Below, one piece after another: positions 11,863 through 24,250 of a stretch of DNA of 64,000 bases. The DNA lies in assembly GCF_040939455.1 (NCBI RefSeq), contig NC_134116.1:74107900-74171899 (forward strand), given 5' to 3'. The notes beneath the pieces are model-generated. The model saw nothing but the letters and a program-made list of their open reading frames with translations, searched no databases and was not told the DNA's origin. Position 1 is the stretch's first letter, and each line of letters starts with the position of its first letter. The stretch comes from Microcebus murinus. Lineage: Eukaryota > Chordata > Mammalia > Primates > Cheirogaleidae. Position numbers and translations under genes: made by a program.

Positions 11863-12363
11863 CTACCATACGTAATTATTAAACTTTCACTGAATTGTTT
11901 AGCAACAGTATTTTTCATGAAACAGGGTAAAGTAAGAAAACTTACAACTAGAACAGTGTCTTGCCTATAGAAAGTTCTCAAATAATCCTTGGGAAAAAAA
12001 TAAAACAATGGAATATGAAAAATCAGAGATGAAAAAATTCTGTGAAAACTATAACAGGAGCAAACCTTGGACAAAGCTTGACAGATCTAAACAACAGACC
12101 ACCTTTTACTCATTCCCTTTGTCACCAATGATGTGAAGAACATTCTCAGGAGGGCTTCAGGTTTAACATGGCAGATGGAGCACACGTATTGTCTCTGCTC
12201 CCTGGCTAAAACACAGTAGAGCGATAGTGAGGGAGTAGGATGGGGAAGATAGAAGACAGAGGGACATGGGGTAATTAGCAGCAGAGAGCTGAGGCCTACT
12301 GCCTGCGCATGTGTGTGTTAGGGTGGCGGGTGGTTAAGAGTCAAGTTTCAATAAAGGGGACCT

Positions 12364-12701
<338 letters not shown>

Positions 12702-12874
12702 AAAGGGGACCTTCAGGTACCTCTGAAGCTGGGTTCAGGGCAGGATCGAAAATTAAAGAATTAATGAGAAGATTGTATAAGGAATAATCAAACTTCCAGA
12801 TTCCCTCCTCCCACAGTGTATTTTGGAAAGTGTTTCTCCCCAAGCATAAAACCTGTGTTTTGGTCTCCAGCACT

Positions 12875-13065
12875 AGAACTTTCTGTGATGACGGGAATGT
12901 TTTATATCTGCATTGTCCATCGGCAAGTGGCTCAACAGCCACTTAAAATGTGGCCAGTGTGACCAAGGAACTAAATTGTAAATTGAGTTTAAATTCAAGC
13001 AGCCACACGTGGCTAGTGGCTGGAGACCGTGGGCAGTGCTGCTCTGGACTCAGGGACCACAGGCA
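12875..13065 (-). mobile_element. hAT-Charlie-type non-autonomous transposon relic
   Basis: Contains AACAGCCACTTAAAATGTGG, then AGTGTGACCAAGGAACTAAA, then AGCCACACGTGGCTAGTGGC. This is the widespread block around 'agccacatgtggctagtggct' found in MER3/MER58-type elements. Subfamily and strand are not certain. Confidence 0.55.
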
Positions 13066-13344
13066 CCGCTGAGAGCAGGGATGGAGTCTCTTGTGGAAAA
13101 ACAGGGAAAGTGAGTGGAATTCTTCAAGTGAAAGGTGAGATCTCTCAACCTCTTCTCCTCTATGGGGCCCAGATTGGAGGATTCCTTTCTGAGGAAACTT
13201 GCCTGCCAAGGAGAAAAGATGTATAAATGCAGACACTTGGTTATTCCAGTAGAGCGGCTGGCACTCTGCCTCATCACCCTGACAGCACACCTCCGGAACA
13301 CCTCACACACAGCGCTCTCAGCAGCGTTTTGTTGTTTTATGTTT

Positions 13345-13428
13345 CGTTTTGAGATGGGGTCTTGCTGTGTTGCCCAGGCTGGTCTCGAACTCCTGGGCTC
13401 AAGCGATCCTCCCACTTCTGCCTCCCAT
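13345..13428 (-). repeat. Alu fragment, antisense
   Basis: TTTTGAGATGGGGTCTTGCT, then GCCCAGGCTGGTCTCGAACT and CAAGCGATCCTCCCACTTC. Only about 80 bp of one arm remains, with no linker. Confidence 0.85.
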
Positions 13429-13840
13429 CAGGCAGCACTTATAAATACCTTGCTCTTCAGTGTGACTAGGCAGCCAAGGATCTTCATACATTGGAGGAAA
13501 GCTGCCTAGCTGAAACGGAAATCAATGCAAACAGAAGAAGAACTGAAACCAAGATGGGAAAGGGAACATAAGGAAATTTTTTTTTTTAATTTTTTAGAAG
13601 AGAAATGATATTGCAAGCTGCAACAAGATTGGGAGGCTATTTAAAAGACTGGGGGCCAAAAGTGCAGAGAAGCAAACACATTTCTCCACTCAGACACCTC
13701 CTGACTCACCTGAATTCCGACAAAGCACAGGAAGCGCCAGCTCTCAGCCTGCCCTGGATTTTGCCTGGTGGCTGCAGAAACAACTCGGGAGTAAAAACGG
13801 AGGAGAATCATTAAGTGATGTTCTATCCTGACCCACTGCC

Positions 13841-14365
13841 TACAAATCAAGTGTTCCCACAACCTCCTCCTCAGGTTCAGTTAATTTGCTAGAGCAGCCT
13901 ACAGAACTCAGGGAAACACTTGACTTCCGTTGACCCACTTATTACAAAGGATACAGAGGAATAGCCAGATGGAAAAGGTGCATAGGGCGAGATGGGGGAG
14001 GGGGTGCAGAGCCTCCATGCCCTTCCCAGGGCACCACCCTCCAGGAGGCCCCACTTCTTCAGCTATCCAGAAGCTCTCCGAACCCAGTTCTTTGTGTTTT
14101 TATGGAAGCCTCATTATTGTGGGCATGGTTGATTAAATTGTTGGCTATTGGAGATCAACTCAACCTTCACCCCCGCTTCCCCTACTTGGAGGTTGGGGGT
14201 GTGGGTCTGAAGTTCCAGCCCTCCACTCATGCCTTGGTCTTTCTGGTGACCAGTTTTCAACCTGAAGCTATCTAAGGGTCCTCAGCCACTATTTATTTCA
14301 TTAGTATACAAAAGATACCCTTATAGATCGATCTGTAGATCCCTAGGGTTTTAGTAGCTGGCCAG
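13841..14365 (-). mobile_element. probable old ERVL-type solo LTR, decayed
   Basis: Blocks ACAGAACTCAGGGAAACACT, ATTACAAAGGATACAGAGGA, TTTTTATGGAAGCCTCATTA, GGCATGGTTGATTAAATTGT and CCCTAGGGTTTTAG occur in the order I associate with a widespread mammalian solo LTR. I cannot fix the family name or orientation firmly. No internal retroviral sequence is seen. Confidence 0.5.
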
Positions 14366-15423
14366 GAAGCAGGGATGAAGGCCAACCGTGTCACTAGAGG
14401 GCTTCCATTGTGTCACCTCTGGAGCAGACAGGGACACTCAGGTGGGGAGCTGGTTCAGATCAGAACCTCTGACGTGGTGTGTTCAATCCCAGGCAGAGGG
14501 ACACAGCCAGGATCTGCTGGGCCAGGGAATCCACCTACATGTCAGTCACCTGCAGGCGTGGGTGCAGGTACCTCTGGCTGGGAATTGAGTGTCACCATCC
14601 CAGGCTCAGAAGCCCATTTCCCCAAGACAACCTCCAGCTAGTAAACCTCTGTAGGCAGGTTTGGTCTGAATACCAAGGACAGTACAAGCAGCGTTGCCTT
14701 CAAGGTTGCCATTCGTCTTGTCCCTGGGAAAGACCCTCATGCCTAAACTATTTTGATTCCAGAATGAAGAAATATCTGTGAATTCCACAGTTAGTTCTAT
14801 AGAGGCTGGAGTTTTACACCTCTGTTTGACTGGAAACTCTCAGTGAGGTAGGAAAAAAAATTCAGAAATTGTAGGTGTGCCTTTATAGAGACTTGACAGA
14901 TTAATTTTGCAGTTGGGTCTATGGGGCCTAGAGTCCTTTAGAATCCCTGCTCTAGTTGAAGTTAGGCACACCCTGGCCCTGGTACCCCATCGAAGCTAGC
15001 TTAGGAGCCACCCTGCAGGGACTTGGCTGATGCAGTCAGTCCCAAATCTTTAAATTATTCACCAGGGGCACTTCCTAGATGGGTCTGATTTGATCAGGTG
15101 GCTGAGCTGTAAGTTCTCCTCCTTTGCAGGGAAGATACCAGGACTGGGAGAGTCCCTCCTAGCACCCTGGAAGCAACTGTGGCCTCCGAGTGGTCTCAAG
15201 GCGGCGACCTCTCTGGGCTCCATACCTGAAACAGGCAGGACTGGGAGCGTGTGGACTCCACATTCTGCACCCACGTATTTGGATGACTAAAGAAAAGCAC
15301 GTGCAGCTGCGGTCCGTGGGCCCAGAAGGAAAGTTTTCGTGTCCACTGACAGGTGTTCACAACAAGCGGAGCTCACTGTTTGGAATCGGTGGGTTTGGGG
15401 AACCGCTGCCACCGCCATCAGCA

Positions 15424-17018
15424 CATTGGTCCCAGACACGCTCATGAAGCAGCCGCCCACTCAGGCTGTGCTGGGCCACCCCGCTGTGCAGTGAAAAGGG
15501 GGAGATGTCCACGGAGAGCGTGAAGGTCAAACGTTATGTGTACGGAGAGAGGCCAGACTGTGCCCCTGTGGAGTTCTCAGATGAGGAGCACGAGGAATTT
15601 ATGTTTATTAAAAAAGCCGAAGAACACTCTGGGAGGCCCAGGCAGGCGGATTGCTCGAGGTCAGGAGTTCGAAACCAGCCTGAGCAAGAGTGAGACCCCG
15701 TCTCTACTATAAATAGAAAGAAATTAATTGGCCAACTAATACATATAGAAAAAATTAGCCGACCATGGTGGCTCATGCCTGTAGTCCCAGCTACTCAGGA
15801 GGCTGAGGCAGGAGGATTGCTTGAGCCCAGGAGTTTGAGGTTGCTGTGAGCTAGGCTGACACCACGGCACTCACTCTAGCCTGGGCAACAAAGCGAGACT
15901 CTGTCTCAAAAAAAAAAAAAAAAAAAAAAAAAAAGCCGAAGAACAAGAGGCAGAGCTGAAGAACAAGAGGCAGAGCTGAAGAACAGGAGGGAGGAGCAGG
16001 AGTGTAGGCGGCCCAGCTGCGGCGTTTACAGGTCAGGATCAGGGATGACGGGGACAAGAGATTGGCTGGACGTCAGAACAGCCCGGAGGCTGACGAGACG
16101 GGAGAAAGCAGCTTGGAAGTAGGAGACGTCTGGGGCGTGGAATGAGGAGGTAGCAGTGAAGAAGAGGAGGGAGGTATGGAGGGTGAGAAGATGGAGCCAT
16201 GTGGTGGTGGGTGTGTCAGGGAGACAGGAGAGAGAAAGTGAAGAGGGAAGTCACGGGGCGGAGGACGAGGGAGTCCTGGGGGCGCGCAGAGTCGGAGTCT
16301 GGGCGCACAGAAGGTGGGCTGGAGCCCCGCCATGAGCAAGCCGGGCTGCTTTGGGAAGAAGGGCCGAGGGAGGGTTCCAGAACGTGGGGCTGAAGCATTG
16401 AACAGAAGGCACCGGAGCAGGAAGCAAACCTCCTGGCCGGGGAGAGGCGCCAGTGCACGCTCGAGATTGCAGGAGCCCGAGGACGGGCTGGAGGAGAACA
16501 CGCGGTCCCCGGCTGCACGGTGCCCTCCATACTGCTGACGGGAGTGACGAGGACGAACTCGAGGCATGGAAAGTTGGAGAGCTTTTGAGAGTCAGGAGGG
16601 ACAGAGAAGATGGAGAAGTGCTTGAGAAGGAGAAAGCAGTAAGAGAAGCGAGCTGAGCTTCAGACAAACGGTGAAGTCATTACCAACAAAGCTCTTAAGG
16701 ACAAATATAAGTTCTTACAAAAGTGTCATCCCTGGGTGCCTTCTTTATGGATGAGGGTGAATACAGAGAGATCCCAGTGCCCCCACCCTGGAGGATCACT
16801 TCAACAAAACCATTCTTCCCAAAGTCGTGCGGGTCGAGAACTTTGGACACTCTGGTTGTACCAAATGCGTCCACTCTGTGGATCAAGTCACCACCTCCTT
16901 CCACTCAGCATGGGGCCAAGAGAGTGAGTGCCCAGAATACAGAGTTCTTTACACAGAAGGAGCAGGGGTACCGGATGTATCTGAGCCACCATCTGCCAAG
17001 AAGCGGAGAATGACGTGG
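15424..17018 (+). pseudogene. MFAP1: MFAP1 processed pseudogene, Alu-interrupted
   Basis: The parent gene encodes MFAP1, a nuclear spliceosomal (B complex, tri-snRNP associated) protein of about 439 residues. The copy has no introns and spans the whole reading frame. Near the N-end, ALMKQPP-like and VKVKRYV with DEEHEEFMFIKKA-like residues occur (15440-15625). Past the Alu, the acidic middle is followed in shifting frames by AWKVGELLRVRRDRED (about 16565-16610), LEKEKA, GAFFMDE (about 16734), DQVTTSFHSAWGQESE (about 16878-16925) and the terminal SAKKRR (about 16990). The initiator ATG is lost (ATT at 15424), an in-frame TGA occurs at 15492-15494, several frameshifts follow, and the parental stop has become TGG at 17016-17018. 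A 20-bp tandem pair GAAGAACAAGAGGCAGAGCT (15939-15978) lies next to the Alu. Flanking sequence, about 15355-15423 and 17019-17312, is probably 5' and 3' UTR. I see no clear poly-A tail or target duplication, so those outer limits are inferred. It cannot make MFAP1. Confidence 0.92.
15627..15929 (+). repeat. 5'-truncated lemur-type Alu inside the MFAP1 copy
   Basis: The Alu begins at CTCTGGGAGGC (about 35 bp of the 5' end is missing) and ends in roughly 28 A. Duplication AAAAAGCCGAAGAACA at 15611-15626 and 15930-15945 shows it landed in the pseudogene. It is therefore younger than the retrocopy. Confidence 0.96.
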
Positions 17019-17313
17019 GGTTCAACTACTCTTCCAACCGTGGGACACGGGCAGTCTCAGCATCGGGTCCTTGATTAGCTTCTCCCACTATTTACATGGA
17101 AATGGCCGTTATTTCCAGCCTGTTGGACCGACTGCCATACTTGTGATACTGGGTAGCCCAGTTTTTGAAGGTGCTTTGTGAGATTTAGACCCATGCTGAG
17201 AAATCCCCAGAAAAGCACTCTCCAGGTAGAATTAGAGGCTTCCTATTTATTTCTGAGAAATCGTAGGTTTCGTTGATGCTATGGCTTCCCATATTTACAT
17301 GGGGCTGTTCCGA

Positions 17314-17639
<326 letters not shown>

Positions 17640-17644
17640 TCAAT

Positions 17645-17765
17645 TTTTTTTTTTTTTTTTTTAAGAGACAGGGTCTCACCATGTTGCCCATGCTGGATTC
17701 GAACTCCTGGGTTCAGGTTATACTCCCACCACAGCCTTCTGAGAAGCTGGGACTACAGGCAGGTG
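17645..17765 (-). repeat. Alu monomer fragment, antisense
   Basis: A poly-T head, then AAGAGACAGGGTCTCACCAT through AAGCTGGGACTACAGGCAGG. Only one arm is present, directly behind the previous Alu. Confidence 0.85.
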
Positions 17766-17984
17766 TTTTTTTTTTTCCCAGCTCTGTGTTTTTTTTCCCA
17801 GCCCCTTAGCTTGTGTCAGAAACATGGGCCTGTAAGTGGATAATGCATTACTAACCCTTAGGGGTTAAGGAAATATAAGCTCAGGAAATACAAGCTCATT
17901 GAAACCTATTTTGCATTTTTTTGGTTGGAGTCAGTTTTTCTAGGTGAACATAGTTTTTGATCCATTTATGTCTGCATGTTAAGA

Positions 17985-19542
17985 AATGAAAGAATCAGAC
18001 ACCAAAATAAAAAGAGAGAGAAAGAAAGTACAGGAAGAAATGCAAAATCTGTGCCAGGCCATTCAGTGTTTTGCTGGTGCCCTGGGGCCTGCATGCGTTT
18101 CAAGAAGACTGAAATGTGCCAAACCTGCAGAAAATTGAAGAATGTCTGTCACACCCCCGTCTTAGAGTGTGTCCTGCCCATCCAGGTTCATGACGCAGAA
18201 ATGTCTTTTAAAGATGGCGTGCCAACGTCAGATGTCGGCAGAGGGAACTACGTATAGAATACAGAGAGAGATTTCTAAAAAAGCCACATCCACCAGTGAC
18301 ATGCTGCTCATACTGGCCCAGACCACACCCGACGACAGAAGGAACTGGCTCCACATTGGCTCCTTCTGGGTGAAAGGAGAATGTCAGAGAAAAGAGGAGC
18401 ATCTATGCAGACACAAGAAGCCTGCAGATCCGGGTGGCCCTTGCTAACAGAATGCTAAGACCAGTGCTATGGAAGAAGTGACCCTGCAGCAGATGAGCTT
18501 CCAAGCCGGCTTCAGCCATGCCTCACCTGGACCCACCAGGGGACAAGACCAACGCCACACTAGATGCTGGTGGTCCGGGGAATACCATTCCTGACACGGA
18601 TCTGAGAAATCATTGCTGCCAGTTCGGGGAGATCCTAACGATCACTGCTGTGCAGGACGGCAGTGCGCTTTCATCCAGTTTGCCCAGGGCAGGCTGTGGC
18701 TGCTGAGAAGTCCTCTAAAAGTTGATTGTCAGTGGCCACAGACTCGACGTGAAATGGGGAAGAGCCAAGCAGCCAGAAGAAAAGAAAAAGAGGAGGACAG
18801 AACCACAGGTCTGGGGACCTAGCTAGAGCCTATTCCATCACCACCAGGAGCTTTCTCCTCCCAGCGGCAGATGATGCATCTGCCAACAATTTCAGCCTGC
18901 CCCCACGGTGGTCCTCGGCTGCGGTGAACATTGCCCTGCTGCCCCCACCCCCATCTTGCCCTGCCGCTACTCCCAGGTTTGGGGCCACACGTGTTTCCCC
19001 CAGTGGGCCCACCCTTCCTTTCACGAGGGCTCTAGGACCATCCACTATCCTTCCCAAGACCCTCAGAGGATGAAGCTCGTGCTGGAAAACACAGCAGTCC
19101 CTAGCACATTCCCACACTCTGGGACTCTATAGGGGAAAGGGTGCCTAAAAATCCCAGTAAATGAATTTTAGGATAAATATATGTTTCCTTCCTTTGTAGT
19201 TTCCATGGTAGCTGAGTGTGTTCAGATGTGGGACATTGGCGAACGACAGCCATGCTTTTCTACACGTGTTCAGAGAATACATGGATCGCCAATAAGCTGC
19301 CATTAACAACACATCTGCCTCCTGATAGAACATGACTAATAAAACCTAACACCTGTTCCCCTCACCTGTATGAGGGGCAAGTGGCCCTGTGAATTGGATT
19401 GTCTGACGGAGTTGCCATCCCAATCATATGTTCATTTTGTGTCTTTTGTTGGGAGGGGGGGAGGAATAGATGTGCAGTAAAGAACCTTTTGACTATTATT
19501 ATGTCCATTGAGTATTTTCCTTTTTAACATCTAAAAAAAAAA
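17985..19542 (+). pseudogene. RBM22: RBM22 processed pseudogene, 5'-truncated
   Basis: The parent gene encodes RBM22, a spliceosome protein (Cwc2/Ecm2-type) of about 420 residues with a CCCH zinc finger and an RRM that contacts U6 snRNA and pre-mRNA. The copy lacks introns and roughly the first 30 codons. Recognisable pieces, in order and in changing frames, are CKICARPF-like residues (about 18040), MRFKKTEMCQTCRKLKNVC (about 18100-18155), LPIQV and [15 protein letters not shown] (about 18280), SFWVKGEC (about 18360), the RRM start LDPPGDKT with DTDLRNH and FGEI (18525-18640), CAFIQFA, SQAARRKEKE (about 18765), and HYPSQDPQRM (about 19045). The parental stop TAG survives at 19102-19104. The zinc finger is damaged (EEHLCRH-like), and there are at least four frameshifts. 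A 3' UTR follows to an A-run at 19531-19541, likely the tail. No target duplication is evident. It is non-coding. Confidence 0.92.
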
Positions 19543-20075
19543 AGATCGCTAGTACTAATTATTACAGTGGTGTAAGTGCGCTTGAACTCTTTTGAAGTCA
19601 CACCCTCAGAAACGTAGGTAGAAATCAGCATCCTACAAATTCCAGATCTTTTCCTTCCTCTCCTTTTCCACATTTATTACTAAAGGAATCCATTAATAAA
19701 CGATAGTTTCACTTCTCTATGCACCAAAAAAAAGACAAAAATTAAAATTACTTTTTATTCCTATCAATTGGATGGGAGCAAATTCCATGGAGCTGTGTAT
19801 CATCCAAGACACCTGGTGTCTGGGATGAAATTATTTCAAAGAACTTCCTGCACAACACTTTCTTTAACAAACTGAAATGAAGAGCATCGGCGCGGGTTTG
19901 AGTAGAGGGTGTGTGACCTCCCGCTGGAACTCTGATGTTCGGCATTCGCCCTCGTGTGTCTTCAGGGTCTCATTGTAATCCCGGCCTCTGGGCAGGAGAC
20001 TGTCTGGTCTTAGAACGTTGGGGTGTGACTGCATTGTAGATGATAAAAGGACAGGAGATGGGTCAAAAATAAAAT

Positions 20076-20144
20076 GTAAAAATGGGATGGATACAGATAC
20101 AGGCTGCTGTAAAAAAAAAAAAAAAAAAGTAAAAATGGGATGGA
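20076..20144 (+). mobile_element. very short retroinsertion (19-nt body plus poly-A)
   Basis: The 16-bp direct repeat GTAAAAATGGGATGGA at 20076-20091 and 20129-20144 flanks TACAGATACAGGCTGCTGT (20092-20110) and 18 A (20111-20128). That is the layout of an extremely 5'-truncated poly-adenylated insertion. The source RNA is unknown. Confidence 0.75.
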
Positions 20145-20269
20145 GGGAGAAATCATCATCAAAGAAGTAAGTTCCAGAAATTTTCACCAAACTGAAGAAA
20201 GTAAACATTCAGATTTAAAAGGTTCAGAGTCCCCAGCCAAAAAAATGAAAAAAAAGTCTCACACTACCC

Positions 20270-20770
20270 AACAGAACTGCATACATCTGTTCAGCAAAGG
20301 GCATGTACAAAAACAGTGACAGCCCTATCTTTGTAATAGCCCCAAACTGGAAACAATGAAGTTCATCAACATTAAAATTGGATAAATTAGTATATTCATA
20401 CAATGGAATAAAAATGAATCAATTGCTACTACACCCAAGGACATGGGTGAATCTGACGAAAGCAATGGCGAACAAAGGAAACCAGGAGCAAAAGAGTACA
20501 TTTTTTTAGGAATACAATTTTTTTTATGATTTAATGTCTATAAAAATTCAAAAACAGGCTAACTGATCTGTGACACTGGGAATTATAATAGTGGTTCCCA
20601 CTAGGGGCAGGTGGTGCCTAAAAATGGGCTTTTGGTAGTTTTCTGTTTCTTACTCTGGATATTAGTTACGCAAGATGTTTGTGCATTTTGTAAAATCCAT
20701 CAGGTTGGTATTTATGATTTGTGCTCTCTTCTGTAAGTATGTTATTCTTCAATAAAAACTTTACATAGTG
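20270..20770 (+). mobile_element. old L1 3' end
   Basis: TTTGTAATAGCCCCAAACTG, then CATCAACATTAAAATTGGAT, TACAATGGAATAAAAATGAA, GTGGTTCCCACTAGGGGCAG and TATTCTTCAATAAAAACTTT follow the order of the L1M/L1ME ORF2 end and 3' UTR. Confidence 0.8.
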
Positions 20771-21557
20771 TAACTGAAAACCCGAGATAAAGAGGAGATT
20801 CTAAAAGCTTTGGGTGTGGCTAGGGAAAAGGGGCAAGAAGACAAAAGGATCAAGACAGAATAATTTGAAACTTAAAGCTAATATGGGGAACTAAAAAACA
20901 AGGGAGAAATGCCTTCTAACATTCTGAGGGGAAATTATGTCCAACCTCTCAATCAAGTGAGAGGGTAAGATAAAGACATTTCATAAAACATAGTCTCAAA
21001 AATTTTACCAACTGTGCACCCTTTCTCAGAAAGTTTCTAGAAGATATATTTCACAAAAATAAGAGAACAGAGGACCCAGGAAACAGAAAAGAGGGGGAGA
21101 GAATTTCCAAAATGATGGTATTATTAAAAGCAGCCCCAGAACCCCAGCCTTGCATAGGCTTGGCGATGAAGCCTCATGCTATGGAGCAGGACCAAGGAAC
21201 GAACTCTGCCGAGGACAATAACAGGGAGCCGAGTTGTGTGAGAGCAGTTTTACAGTTCTCTTGGACAGTACGGTGATAGTGATAGGTACCTAGAAATCTT
21301 AGTAAATGAAAACAAAAAAGATAATTACTAACGACAGGAAAACAAAAAGATGTCTAAGAAAGGAAATGCCATGAGAGTATACTACAGTGAACAGTATTTA
21401 CACAGTCATTGAATAATATAAATATTGAATATTGATTTAATGTTTTAGAATACCCATTGAGAAATTAGGAGTCAGGGGAAAGTGCATTGTATTGTGAGGA
21501 AGAAGTTGGGAAGAAAGTCAAAATCCTAATATCCTACCGTTAAGAAGTCAATAGTAG

Positions 21558-21723
21558 GGCCGGGGTCCGGTGGCTCATGCCGATAATCCTACCTCTCTGG
21601 GAGGCTGAGGTGGGTGGATCATTTGAGCTCAGGAGTTCGAGACCAGCCTGAACAAGAGCGAGACCCCGTCTCTATCAAAAAAATAGAAAGAAATTAGCTG
21701 GACAACTTGAAAAGATTAGCCAT
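21558..21723 (+). repeat. Alu left arm, first of a three-arm composite
   Basis: Starts GGCCGGGGTCCGGTGGCTCA and runs through the left arm and linker to AAAAGATTAGC, where a second Alu begins. The target repeat AAGAAGTCAATA lies just upstream at 21542-21553. Confidence 0.92.
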
Positions 21724-22053
21724 GGCCAGCGCGGTGGCTCACGCCTATAATCCTAGCACTCTGGGAGGCCGAGGCAGGCCATTGCTCAAGGTCAGGAGTT
21801 CGAAACCAGCCTGAGCAAGAATGAGGCCCTGTCTCTACTATAAATAGAAACAAATTAATTGGCCAACTAATATATATAGAAAAAATTAGCCAGGCATGGT
21901 GGCACATGTCTGTAGTCCCAGCTACTTGGGAAGCTGAGGCAGGAGGATTGCTTGAGCCCAGGAGTTTGAGGTTGCTGTGAGCTAGGCTGACACCACGGCA
22001 CTCTAGCCCAGGCAAGAGAGTGAGACTCTGTCTCACAAAAAAAGAAAAAGAAA
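21724..22053 (+). repeat. lemur-type Alu fused behind an Alu left arm
   Basis: Complete dimer with linker, ending in AAAAAGAAAAAG. The matching AAGAAGTCAATA is at 22054-22065, so one duplication encloses both units. Confidence 0.95.
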
Positions 22054-22871
22054 AAGAAGTCAATATTATACTTTATAGACTATACGAATGTATTACTTTG
22101 ATAATTTTTAAACACCAATTATGAGAAGAAAAATAATTGGTCCATCTGAGGCACAATGAGAATTATTTACTGCAGTAACTTCTGTCTAATTGGAGAAAAA
22201 ACATTTTCCATTCCTTTTGGAGGAAGCTTTAAGTGTACTTTAGTGTTTTGTCCAGTTCTGTAGAGTACAAGGTAAGAAAATCAAATTTAAAACATGCTTC
22301 TGCTTCCTGAATTATGTTATCAGTAATAATCACAAAAATGGGTGTAGATCATTTGAGTGTGTTGCTTAGCTTTTGCCTGTAAGTGTTAATATATATCTGC
22401 CATAATTGAGGGGGAAATCGTTTTTTAAAAGTGCATATTCAAATAAGTGGAATGATAAGATGTAATACACAAGGTACCTAGGTGAGAGCATCTTTGCAGT
22501 TTTCCTACTGAAGCAATTAATCCTGGAAACTGTTTCCCCAAATCCCAAATGGTTAAGATAAGCGTGGAGCAAAAGATGTTCACTTTACACAGTCTTTTCC
22601 CAAAATACTGGATTTCAGAAGCTCTCTGTCGTTCTCATGACAATGCATTTTTGTCTTTTCCAAATCTTGACGCTTATGAAACTTACAAATGAATCAAGTG
22701 AATATGCAGTTCCCCCATATTTTCTCCCCGTGCTGGCAAAGCAGAGCCTCAGGTGAACTCCATGGCATATGCCGGATGGGTTCGAGACAGGGGCCGGTAT
22801 TTTGTGGTGGGGCAGAAAGGGAAAGGCCAAATGGAGAAAGTTGCAGAGGACCCTCACTACCCTGGTATTCT

Positions 22872-23206
22872 TTTTTTTTTTTTTTTTTTGAGACAGAGTC
22901 TCACTTTGTTGCCCAGGCTAGAGTGAGTGCCGTGGCTTCAGCCTAGCTCACAGCAACCTCAAACTCCTGGGCTCAGGCGATCCTCCTGCCTCAGCCTCCC
23001 GAGTAGCTGGGACTACAAGCATGTGCCACCATGCCCGGCTAATTTTTTCTATATATATTAGTTGGCCAATTAGTTTCTTTCTATTTATAGTAGAGACGGG
23101 GTCTCGCTCTTGCTCAGGCTGGTTTTGAACTCCTGACCTCGAGCAATCCGCCCATCTCGGCCTCCCAGAGTGCTAGGATTATAGGCGTGAGCCACAGCGC
23201 CTGGCC
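22872..23206 (-). repeat. lemur-type Alu, antisense
   Basis: Poly-T head, linker and GCGCCTGGCC end. Perfect 14-bp duplication TACCCTGGTATTCT at 22858-22871 and 23207-23220. Confidence 0.97.
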
Positions 23207-24250
23207 TACCCTGGTATTCTTTATTAAAGCCTCTGCAAAAAAGATTGACAAGTAACCTAACGCTGACTTACGAAATCAGTCCTCATTCAAACATCCCTCT
23301 CATCTTCACGTTAGTCACTGAAACAGTGTTGTAAACATTGGAGCACAGCAAATGGATAGCAGAGGGAAAATGCAAATCTTCTAGAAGGATAACATGATAG
23401 ATGGGTTTGAAAAAGAATGGCAAGAATATTTTAACATTTAAGGGAGGCTCTTGGAAAATGAATGAGCCCCTCCTTGAATATTTAGGGAAAAAAATATGAC
23501 CATTTTAATGATCAAGCTATACAGGTCAAACATGGATTGAAGGGCACTGGATTTCATGCTGGCTCACATTTTGTCAGAACAGAGCTTTCCCCAAAGAGGG
23601 GAGCCGTGGCAAGCTAACGTGGGAGGCGAGATTGAGCCTGGCCAGGCTGTGAGGTGTCTTTGCACCCAATGCGTGTGAACTGGCCGAGGTGAGCCGGGGA
23701 AGGAAACCAGCTCGTGGAGGAACTTGAACACCGGAATGAGGAATTCGAACCTTAATCTTTTTACCTGCCCACCTGCCTGGGGAGACAAAGACAGTCTTTA
23801 CCAGAATTTAGTGCAGTTTTCAAATTGGGACTTTATTATTATTTTTTTTTTTATGTATGAGAAAATGTTATAATGCATTACATGTAAATATAAGTGTTGT
23901 CTTATGACAGTTTGTTTCACTTGTATACAGGTCTATGCATCCTGGTCACAAGGCGGAATGTTGGTCTTGCTGAGTTATGTAATCAAAAGTTTGAAAAACA
24001 CTGGTGTAGAGTGTTTATGGTTGTGTTACAGATGAAAAACCTTGGGAAGCCCTGACCTGGAGCCACCCCAGAGCATAGCACAGCACAGTGACATCTCTGG
24101 CTGTGGTCACACAGGTGTTCTCCATGCTCCAATCCCAGGTCCTCCCCACATGGGACATCTGGAGGTCCCCCGGCTTGAGGGCCCTGCACCCCAGTTCAGT
24201 TGAATCCTCTTTCTCCCTCCTGCATGTGAATCCGTGTCTTGTGGTAGGAA

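Noticed and set aside
15505..15693. Small plus-strand ORF starting MSTESVKVKRYV
   Set aside because: It is the N-terminal part of the MFAP1 pseudogene running into the Alu, not an independent gene.
15939..15978. 20-bp tandem repeat beside the Alu as a new duplication
   Set aside because: The MFAP1 parent has a naturally repetitive Glu/Gln stretch at this point, so the pair is probably inherited.
16073..16667. Long minus-strand frames (164, 138 and 104 codons) rich in Ser and Pro
   Set aside because: They are the antisense of the GA-rich acidic middle of the MFAP1 retrocopy.
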